Source: Coix lacryma-jobi var. lacryma-jobi
Lineage: Eukaryota > Streptophyta > Magnoliopsida > Poales > Poaceae
NCBI GenBank assembly: GCA_009763385.1
Contig: VDCT01000088.1
Coordinates: 1-64,000 of the forward strand
Direction: 5' to 3'
Length of the DNA stretch: 64,000 nt
Shown: positions 56,416 to 64,000 of the stretch, piece after piece
How the letters are laid out: every line of letters begins with the position of its first letter
Numbering within the stretch: the first letter of the stretch is position 1
Notes under the pieces: generated by a model
Database searches by the model: none
The model's input: the letters and a program-made list of their open reading frames with translations, nothing else
What the model was told of the DNA's origin: nothing
Made by a program: the position numbers and the translations under genes

Positions 56416-56844
56416 GTGTTGACACTAGTTATCTATCAAAATTAAAGGATAAATAAATATGAAAAGGGCATGAATTCAATCACCAATAAAGGTTTAAGGT
56501 TTAAATTGACAATATTCCACGAGTTTTGGTGAATTGTGATTCTGCAGGGACTAAATAGGAAAACCAGCACTGATTACTTCTCCTAGAAGGAAACTGACAG
56601 AAGATTACAGAACCGCCAAGTCAGGAATTCTCCAGAACACTCCAGAAGACACCAGAGGACTCCACGAGGCAGGGCACCTCGAGACCCCGACAAGTGGGAC
56701 CGACCGGTCAGGTGGGCCCACCGGTCGGTTGGGTCCCGAGCCCCATGCCTCCTCCTTCTGGAACCTTCCTCTACCGCCTTTGAGGATCCATCTCAGCCTA
56801 CGTGAAGTCGGTTTGATCTAACGACCGCGGTTGATCCCTCAGGG

Positions 56845-56854
56845 CTATATATAC
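56845..56854 (+). promoter_or_regulatory. TATA box in Athila element 1 LTR
   Basis: CTATATATAC in a GC-rich context followed about 30 bases later by AAGAACAAGTCTCTC, a plausible transcript start region. Confidence 0.55.
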
Positions 56855-57006
56855 AGGCCCCCAGGCCCCAGGGAAGAACAAGTCTCTCTTCAGAAAAGTC
56901 TACGCCTCATTCAGAAACCCTAGAAGAAGACTTCAAGAGCTAGCTTTCAAGTAGAAGACTAGTTACCCCTCTAGTTTAGGTTTAGAACCTAGTCTTATAC
57001 TAGAAC

Positions 57007-57007
57007 T

Positions 57008-57055
<48 letters not shown>
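57007..57055 (+). repeat. (AG)n microsatellite
   Basis: About 23 AG units inside the Athila element 1 LTR leader. Confidence 0.95.
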
Positions 57056-57059
<4 letters not shown>

Positions 57060-57710
57060 GAGATCAAGAAGGAGCTCCGACCTGTCGGATCCACTTCTTC
57101 ATCTTGTACCTGCGGATTCAAGTTCATCGTCAACTTGCTTCAGCGATTGTTTCGGTAATCAACGTCTATATTTAAGTTTGAGCCATTGTTCTTATTATTC
57201 TTAAGGTTTATGACTCTCTTTTGAGTACTTTAATTCTAAGTCGCTCTAGAGTTAGAGTAGTTGGATAGTGTAAGTGTGGTGCTTAGACTTGATAGCTCAT
57301 AATTGCCTCCTATAACGCCGGTAGTAGTGGTTGTTCGCAAGGGTGACTCTTATAGCCTTGTTGATTCTTCTATAGTCCACTTACCCGTGTGTAGGCTCGG
57401 TAGGATTATACATTTGCATAAAAGACTCATACTCTGTTTGTGACCTTTTATGGCAACTTCCCCACTAAGAATAATATAAACATATCACTCTTAAATTGGA
57501 ATTAGACGACCTTAATGATCCCCTCTATACTTCTAGATTCTTCGTCCTTGTTAGCTACTCAGGGGTTAGACTTTAAGACTTAACGCTATCCGTTCCTTTG
57601 GGTTCGATATTAAAACTGGGTTACTCCGGTGAAGTGCTATATCGGTAGATTTTAACTGTGCGCTTGCGGATAAAGTAGAGTGTGCGTTAATTTATACCAA
57701 CAAGCATTTC

Positions 57711-57728
57711 TGGCGCCGTTGCCGGAGA
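57711..57728 (+). other. Primer binding site, Asp tRNA type (element 1)
   Basis: TGGCGCCGTTGCCGGAGA, eight bases after the LTR terminus, is complementary to the 3' end of plant aspartate tRNA with one change. Aspartate tRNA primers are typical of Athila elements. The leader is interrupted 180 bases later by the next element. Confidence 0.85.
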
Positions 57729-57908
57729 ACGGTATATCATCTTAAGTCTTAGTTTATCCTTGTAATCAGACATTTATCTTTTCCTTTTTTGTCCCAGTCT
57801 TTTCATCATTTTTGTGTTCATTCTTATGAATATTGTTTTTGAATTCCACTCTTATCTATCACTACCCCATGAACGCAAGCTATAACCAGTAGAATCCTTA
57901 CACCCCAT

Positions 57909-59606
57909 TGTTGATGGTCCTTAAACACCTGTTTTACCATCAACATTTTTCCCTAAAGTTCACCAAAAAGGCATGAAATGTAGTCAAATAGGTTTCAAAC
58001 TAACCAAATTCCACATGTCCATAGAATTCTATTTGAATGCAGGAATTTGGACCAAATTTGAAGAATGGACCCACCAGGAGATAAGCCCACTCACCAGGAC
58101 CCATTTGGGCCCGAGTGGGGTGGCGCCCGCCACCCAAAAGTGGCGCTCGCCACTTGGAGAGGCCCAACTCTCCCCCTTGCCACGTCACTGATCCGTGTGA
58201 CCATCCCAAGGCCAAATCTTGGCCCTTGGTCACTAGGTCAGTGGCATCGGACTACTCGAGATGGAATGGCGTGGATCAAGGCAGGATGACGGTTACATGG
58301 ACATGCAATCGACCTACCAACCGCCTCTCTGGAGCTCCTGGATGCCGTTGAAGCCAAGGCGGTGCATCCAACGGTGAGGGAGGTGGCGGCCGCCACCTAG
58401 GGCTGGCGCCCGCCACTAGGGTTAGCCCTAGGTCAGCTGGCTGCCCCCTATAAGTACCCCCCTCACTCCTCAAGACTATATATACCCCCATGGTGGCAAC
58501 ACTTCATTTGCACCATATCCCATACCATCATACCACACCAAGAAGCAAGAGAAGCAAGTGAGAGTTAGGTTAGAAGCTCAGAGAGCTCAGAGAGCCATAG
58601 TAGTTAATCTCTAGTGTGCTTAGTGATTGATCTTTGCTAATAGGTTGCTTAGTTAGTTTAGTGTTTATCTTATTAAGTCAAGTATTTGCTCTGACGTCCG
58701 CAAGGGTGTCTCTATTCAAAGCTAGGGTAGAGATAGTTAGAATATAGTTAAGCGTGGTGCTTAGTTATAGACTTACCTTCAGATACGGCTGGACCCTCGG
58801 ATAGCTGTGGTAGCAAGCAGGTGGTGACAGCCCTGTGCGCCTTGAATTCCACCACGTAGTTGGCCCTGTTTAACAGTAAGGCTCGTTGTGCTAGCATTCA
58901 ACCTAAGTAAGTGGTAAAGTCTAGTACGCCTCGATTCTTGACAAGATAGGAATAAAACTTTACTCAACTTAGTTGCTTTATTGACTTTTGCCTGTCTTGC
59001 TTTGTAACTATCTTGCTTCTTAGTTATCTTGCTTCGTGGTCATCTAGGAGTAGTTAATAGTTACTAGTTAGTTATCTTTAGTTACCCCTTTATCTACCTA
59101 TCCATCCACCTTACCTTAGCCATCCATATCATCCTTACCTATCCACCCATATATTCTTTCTAGCCTTCCATCCTCTCTTTTCCCTTCTCCCCTTTTCCCT
59201 TTTCTCTTTTCTTCGACTCTCATCCCCTCCTTGACTCGACTCATACACCACCCTAGCCTTCCCTTGGGATCAAATAAATGGACACCTGGTACTCCCAGGC
59301 GAAGTGCTACTACGATAGTTCTGTGCGATTGCAGAATCTCCTCTTGGTAGATTGCAATCTCTCTAGCTAGCTCCTACTAGTGTCGGGATTGACAACCCCG
59401 CTTGGCATTAGTAGATAGCTGCTTTAGCTTCACTCCTTTAGGTATAGTGACCGGACTTGCTTCAAGCACGTCTGACACCGTTGCCTGGAATAGCTCCCAT
59501 AGTCTGCTCCTAGTAACGACGTTGGCTAGTGTCAACAAGCATTTCTGGGCCGTTACCGGGGATAGTTGCCTAGCTCTATCTTTAGTGAAGCTAAGAACTA
59601 CCAACA
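57909..59606 (+). repeat. Athila element 2 5' LTR (1698 bp)
   Basis: TGTTGATGGTCC at the start, ACTACCAACA at the end. It aligns throughout with the solo LTR at 61202-63175 except for about 265 bases present only in the latter. TATA-like CTATATATA at 58476-58484. Hairpin cluster at 58118-58155 and 58381-58398. Two decayed primer-site-like motifs near its end. Confidence 0.88.
58476..58484 (+). promoter_or_regulatory. TATA box in Athila element 2 LTR
   Basis: CTATATATA; the solo LTR has CTATAAATA at the matching place (61780-61788), which supports function as the LTR promoter. Confidence 0.6.
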
Positions 59607-59632
59607 AGCATTTCTGGCGCCATTGCCGGGGA
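59463..59632 (+). repeat. Three successive primer-site-like motifs
   Basis: CAAGCACGTCTGACACCGTT (59463), CAAGCATTTCTGGGCCGTTA (59536) and CAAGCATTTCTGGCGCCATT (59605) are spaced 73 and 69 bases apart. The first two lie inside the LTR end; the third is the actual PBS at 59615-59632. The solo LTR has the first two at 63033 and 63105. Confidence 0.8.
59615..59632 (+). other. Primer binding site, Asp tRNA type (element 2)
   Basis: TGGCGCCATTGCCGGGGA, eight bases after the LTR terminus; one mismatch to the aspartate tRNA complement. Confidence 0.88.
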
Positions 59633-59793
59633 AGGCAATCGGTGTATCGGTTGAGTCCGTGTCGAATTTATCTTCGCTTAAGCTCCCGCTTAGCGAATCC
59701 CATCTTACCCCATTCTTTCTTTCATTAGTTTTTCTTATCTTTTTCCTTCATCTTCTTCAACTTCTTTCTTTCTTATCTCGTTCTATCTTCACG

Positions 59794-60728
59794 ATGGCCA
59801 ATAAGACCATTCGTGAGTTTTCTGCTCCTTCTGCCGCTAATGTAGCGATAGGCCCAGACGTGATCGATGCCAACCTCAATTTTGAGTTGAAACCGGCTCT
59901 GATCACGATGGTCCAAGCTAGCCCATTCTGTGGCAAGGCTCATGAGGATGCCAATGCTCACCTCCAACAATTCTTGGAGATTTGCGGCACCTTCACCATT
60001 AAGTGGATAACCCAAGAAGCCATCTGTCTTCGTCTCTTTCCTTTCTCTTTGCTAGGAAAAGCGAAGCAATGGTTCTATATCGATCGCAACGCTGTAGACA
60101 CATGGGACAAGTGTTCCAATGCTTTTCTCGCCAAATTCTTTCCTATGGGCAAGACGAATGCTCCGCGCAACAAAATCTCCAGCTTTATGCAACAAGCCGA
60201 GGAATCTATTCCCGAGGCTTGGGAGAGGTTGGAAGAGTATGTCGCTGCTTGTCCACACCATGGTATGGAGGACTGGCTATTGATGCAGAACTTCTACCAT
60301 GGCCTAACCCCTCTCTCTAGAAGCCATTTGGATGCCGCCGCTGGCGGTGCATTCTTTTCTCTGAATGTTGCAGATGCTAAGGCTCTCATAGAGAAGATGG
60401 TGTCGAAACAAGGATGGAATGACGAGAGACTACAGCCCCGTAAGCGAGGTATACATTCCCTTAAGGAGGCTGACATGATCGTGGCCAAGATGGACCTGCT
60501 GGCAAAGAAGCTGGACAGCTGTGAGAAGATGAACCAATAGGAGAGTGTCCAATCTCTGGAATCCTACATGACTTGTGAAGTCTCTGGAGAAACCGGACAT
60601 TCTGGGAGCCACTGCCCCGAGCTACATGAAGATTTGAACTTCATCAACAACAATAACGGTTTCCGTCAACAGAATCAAGGATGGAATCAGTCTGCAAATT
60701 CTCAAGGTAACAATTCATTCCCCTTCTG
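59794..60728 (+). pseudogene. Athila gag with internal stop
   Basis: MANKTIREFSAPSAANVAIG begins a 248-codon frame. It carries a retrotransposon gag domain (HLQQFLEICGTFTIKW, LRLFPFSLLGKAKQWFY, WDKCSNAFLAKFFPMGKTN, SFMQQAEESIPEAWERLEEY). A TAG at 60538 interrupts. The same frame then reads a decayed zinc knuckle (CEVSGETGHSGSHC, first CxxC reduced to C-V-S) and an Asn/Gln-rich tail ending at a frameshift near 60728. Gag forms the particle and binds RNA; this copy would yield a truncated protein without the knuckle. Confidence 0.87.
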
Positions 60729-61201
60729 ATAGTCTCTCATTCTTGAAAAATTTAGTTTACTCACAAGGTAGAACTACTGATTTCTTGAATAAGAAATTAA
60801 TGTCGAATGATAAAACCCTTGAGAATATAAATGCTAAATTGGAAGATTTCTCATCTGCTCTGAAAAATCAATTAAGCTTTAATAAGATGTTAGAAACCCA
60901 TTTAGCTCAACTTGCTGCTATCATACCATCTTTTGAAACTGGCAAAATTCCTGCTAAACCTGACATGGAATCTGCAAATATGGTTGAAATAAAATATTTT
61001 AACTATTATGAAGATGAAACCATGACTGTTAAAAAGGGTGATCCTGGTAGTCCCATAATTAGATGCTCAATCTTTGGTGAAGTCTTTAAAAATGCCATGT
61101 GTGATTTAGGATCGAGTGTGAACATTCTATCTAAAGACTTTTATGAAAACTCATTCTTTCCACCCATGACATCCACATCTGCCTATGTTGTGCTAGCTGA
61201 T
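60729..61201 (+). pseudogene. Athila gag-protease linker and protease start
   Basis: From about 60743 the frame encodes a helical linker (LENINAKLEDFSSALKNQL), then a retropepsin-like core start: GSPIIRCSIFGEVFKNAMCD followed by LGSSVNILSKDFYE, with the catalytic Asp in CDLG. The domain is interrupted at 61201 by a solo LTR. The frame is still open at the break. Confidence 0.82.
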
Positions 61202-63175
61202 TGTTGACGGTCCTTAAACACCTGTTTTACCATCAACATTTGACCCTAAAGTTCACCAAAAAGGCTTGAAATGTAGTCAAATAGGTTTCAAACTAACCGA
61301 ATTCCACATGTCCATAGAATTTTATTTGAATGCAGGATTTGAACCAAATTTGGACATTTGGACCCACCAGGAGCCAAGCCCACTCAGCAAGGCCCAAATG
61401 GGCCTAAGGGGGGTGGCGCTCGCCACCCCTAGGTGGCGCCCGCCACCTCTAAGTGGCGCCCGCCACTTGGGCTGGCCTCCCTGCCACGTCACCGATCCGT
61501 GTGACCTCCCCAGGGCCAAATCTTGGCCCTTGGTCAGTAGGTCAGTGGCATCGGACGGCTCAGGACGAAGTGGCGTGGATCAAGGCTGAATGTCGGTTGC
61601 TAGGACATGCAACCGACCTCCAAACCGCCTTGGACAACCACCTGGATGCCATTGAAGCCAATGCGGTCCATCCAACGGTGAGGGAGGTGGCGGCCGCCAC
61701 CTAGGGCTGGCGCCCGCCACTAGGGTTAGCCCTAGGTCGGCTAGCTGCCCCCTATAAGTACCCCCCTCACTCATTTGGGCTATAAATACCCCCCTGGAGG
61801 CACCTCTTCATTCATCCCTTCACACCAACACTTCCAAGAGAAGCAAAGCAAGAGAAGCAAGTGAGAGTTAGGTTAGAAGCTTAGAGAGCTTAGGCAAGTA
61901 GGTAGCTAGTAGAGCAAGGCATTCTTGCCCTCGCGGAAGCGCTGCTCAAGGCTTAGCTCAAGAGTAGAGGCGTGCGAGTGATCGGCTCTGGAGCTAGGAA
62001 GAGTCTTCCTTCATCTCCAGTTCAGGTTTTGCTCTTGTTACTCAATCATTTACTATATTCTAGTTCATCATTTCAAGTATTACTTTATTCTACTTATCAG
62101 TATTGAGTGGTATACTTGATTGATTGCTTGAGTGCCTAGCTATCTTACAGTTCAATTCACTTAGCCATAGTAGTTAATCTCTAGTGAGCTTAGTGTTTGA
62201 TCTTTGCCAATAGGTTGCTTAGTTAGTTTAGTGTTTATCTTATTAAGTCAAGTGTTTGCTCTGACGTCCGCAAGGGTGTCTCTATTCAAAGCTAGGGTAG
62301 AGATAGTTAGAATATAGTTAAGCGTGGTGCTTAGTTATAGACTTACCTTCAGATACGGCTGGACCCCCGGATAGCGGTGGTAGCAAGCAGGTGGTGACAG
62401 CCCTGTGCGCCTTGAATTCCACCACGTAGTTGGCCCAGTTTAACAGTAAGGCTCGTTGTGCTAGCGTTCAACCTAAGTAAGTGGTAAAGGCTAGTACACC
62501 TCGATACTTGACAAGATAGGAATAAAACTATACTCAACTTAGTTGCTTTATTGTCTTTTGCCTGCCTTGCTTCGAAACTATCTTGCTTTGTAGTTATCTA
62601 GGATTAGTTACCAGTAGTTAGTAGTTAGTAGTTAGTTAGTTATCTTAGTTATCCCTTAGTTATCCTATTCCATTTATCAACCTATCCATCCACCTTACCT
62701 TAGCCATCCAATTCATCCTTACCTAGCCATCCATATATTCTTTCTAGCCTCTCTTCTCCCCTTTTCCCTTTTCTCTTTTCTTCGACTCTCATCCCCTCCT
62801 TGACTCAACTCATACACCACCCTAGCCTTCCCTTGGGATCAAATAAATCGACACCTGGTACTCCCAGGAGAAGTGCTACTACGATAGTTCTGTGCGCTTG
62901 CAGAATCTCCTCCTGGTAGATTGCATTCTCGCTAGCTAGCTCCTACTAGTGTCGGGACTGACAACCCCGCTTGGCATTAGTAGATAGCTGCTTTGGCTCC
63001 ACTCCTTTAGGTATAGTGACCGGTCTTGCTTCAAGCATTTCTGACGCCGTTGCCGGGGATAGACTCCATAGTCTACTCCTAGTAACAACGTTAGCAAGTG
63101 CCAACAAGCATTCCTGGGCCGTTACCGGGGATAGTTGCCTAGCTCTATCTTTAGTGAAGCTAAGAACTACCAACA
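61202..63175 (+). mobile_element. Solo Athila LTR with perfect 5-bp target duplication
   Basis: TGTTGACGG at the start and CTACCAACA at the end, 1974 bases, flanked by CTGAT at 61197-61201 and 63176-63180. It is the same family as the 5' LTR at 57909 but carries about 265 extra bases (about 61895-62160). No internal region is present, so it results from recombination between two LTRs of an inserted element. The host protease frame continues on the far side in register with the near side. Confidence 0.93.
61410..61702 (+). repeat. Hairpin cluster with paired outer-stem changes in Athila LTR
   Basis: Core GTGGCG-NN-CGCCAC with matching flanks: 61410-61429 (GGG...CCC outside), 61431-61448 (AG...CT), 61451-61468 (AA...TT) and 61685-61702 (AG...CT). 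The 5' LTR has the same at 58118-58135, 58138-58155 and 58381-58398. Confidence 0.85.
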
Positions 63176-63636
63176 CTGATCAATCCACTTGCTATGTAGA
63201 AGGAATAGTCAATGATTTACCTGTTCATATTAGGGGTTCATATGTTCCTACTGATTTCATAATACTAGATATGGGAAATAGGAAAGATGTGCCTCTAATC
63301 TTAGGTAGACCCTTCTTGAACACTATTGATGCTTGCATATATGTGGGAAGTGGTAAAATGCAAATGACATTAGGAGGGAGGAAGGAAATATTCTCTTTTT
63401 CCCGTGGTCCCGCATATGCCGCTAACATGCAGGAAGCAAAACCCGTTCGTACCAAGAAGTGGAGCCCAAGAACAAGGTGGAACAGAAAGAAAGAACCACC
63501 TCCTCCTGAGTTGAGTAATTCACATAACAAAGGAGAGGTGCCAGAAGAAGAAGAACCTGATGAAGTACTGAGAGAAGAAGTGCCCAAGGAAGATGAAGAA
63601 GATCCACCCGATAAGGATGAAACTCCATGGATCTAA
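63176..63636 (+). pseudogene. Athila protease continuation and C-terminal linker
   Basis: The frame resumes at CTGAT and reads YVEGIVNDLPVHIRGSYVPT, then DVPLILGRPFLNTIDACIYV (the LILGRPFL block of retropepsins), a basic region and an acidic Pro/Glu-rich tail (EVPEEEEPDEVLREEV). It ends in a stop at 63634-63636. RT is not reached within the window. Confidence 0.85.
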
Positions 63637-64000
63637 GGTATGGATTTACTTTTAATTTTTTTTATTTCCCTTCAATTTTCCCTTTTTCAAATAAATAACA
63701 TATGTCATGCATGTAACTAAAAAAATCAGTTATCATTAGTTATATGCATAGGTATATGTTAACTTAGTTAGAATAATAAAACAACATCATAGGATAGTTT
63801 CCCTTTTTTTCACAACATTAGATAGTTTCCCTTTTTAATAAAATGAGAACAAGAGCTCCGACTTAGAAGAAGAAGATCCTTCACCAAGCAAGAAGCCAGC
63901 TTGAGGGAGACTCCCACTCCGATAAGGTATGTCTCAAGCCTACACTTTACATTCAGTTCTTAAATTCTATATCTTTTGAATGTCACATGCTTGCCTAAAT
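63637..64000 (+). other. Athila internal non-coding stretch
   Basis: AT- and pyrimidine-rich, with a duplicated ATAGTTTCCCTTTTT phrase near 63794 and 63822. No ORF with a domain before the window ends. Confidence 0.45.

Larger units (their letters stand above)
56416..57702 (+). mobile_element. Athila-type LTR with following leader (element 1)
   Basis: Starts TGTTGACACTAG and ends ATACCAACA at 57702, followed by AGCATTTC and a PBS. It has a TATA box (CTATATATAC, 56845-56854), a (AG)n tract at 57007-57055 and a plant-type leader. It differs in sequence from the LTR that starts at 57909 but shares the same terminal bases and primer type. The left edge is inferred from the TGTTG/CAACA symmetry. 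Confidence 0.65.
57909..64000 (+). mobile_element. Athila-type element 2, runs off the window
   Basis: 5' LTR 57909-59606, PBS 59615-59632, gag, start of the protease region, a solo LTR insertion and protease continuation to 63636, then non-coding sequence to the window end. Inserted in the leader of element 1 (left flank CCCAT). The pol remainder and 3' LTR are outside the window. Confidence 0.85.

Noticed and set aside
56226..56456. A 76-codon hydrophobic plus-strand ORF resembling a membrane protein
   Set aside because: It lies in T-rich non-coding sequence of a reverse Athila fragment and overlaps the LTR start; no homology pattern is visible.

Overview
The window is plant nuclear DNA, almost certainly from a grass. 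It is dominated by nested LTR retrotransposons of types common in grass genomes (Ty3/gypsy Tat and Athila lineages, Ty1/copia SIRE/Maximus lineage). It also holds a Mutator-like element (MULE) carrying a plant mobile domain, GC-rich gene islands with CT-rich leaders, and GT-AG introns. There is no rRNA, no convincing tRNA, no CRISPR array and no bacterial-style operon.

Layout. 1-9988: 3' part of a Tat-type gypsy element: integrase end, three unrelated tandem-repeat arrays, an antisense additional ORF, and an LTR-like end. It is abruptly rich in indels. 9990-10668: truncated Athila LTR. 10669-14600: AT-rich, no recognisable gene. 14600-15820: GC-rich minus-strand exon candidates, next to a 1.15 kb TIR element (15781-16935). 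17040-18505: AT-rich minisatellite and a hairpin-rich block. 18780-24425: exon-like pieces of an unrecognised plus-strand gene. 26038-39128: one SIRE/Maximus copia element (copia-1) with truncated 5' LTR, duplicated gag, frameshifted pol and complete 3' LTR, followed by an inverted LTR fragment to 39490. 39491-about 44980: minus-strand MULE (transposase plus plant-mobile-domain gene), broken by stops, frameshifts and an insertion. 45042-45635: the only clean ordinary gene, a zinc beta-ribbon protein. 45845-46690: tandem duplication in its 3' flank. 48202-55465: minus-strand SIRE/Maximus element (copia-2) with 5' LTR and PBS but no 3' end. 55466-64000: Athila-type nest: reverse fragment, an LTR with PBS, a second element inserted in its leader, and a solo LTR with perfect target duplication inside that element's protease.

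Functionally the window is mainly an insertion archive. No retroelement here is intact: each has stops, frameshifts or truncation. The clearest host gene is the 197-residue zinc beta-ribbon protein, whose upstream region is now MULE sequence.

The most unusual signal is that several unrelated transposons carry clusters of short inverted repeats whose two arms change together between copies: copia-1 LTR 37395-37646, Athila LTR 61410-61702, MULE 5' region 44613-44797 and the DNA block 18332-18466. Next are an 84-bp cassette found twice in frame in one copia polyprotein, a triplicated primer-binding-site-like motif at the end of an Athila LTR, and a noisy second copy of gag that may be an assembly artefact.
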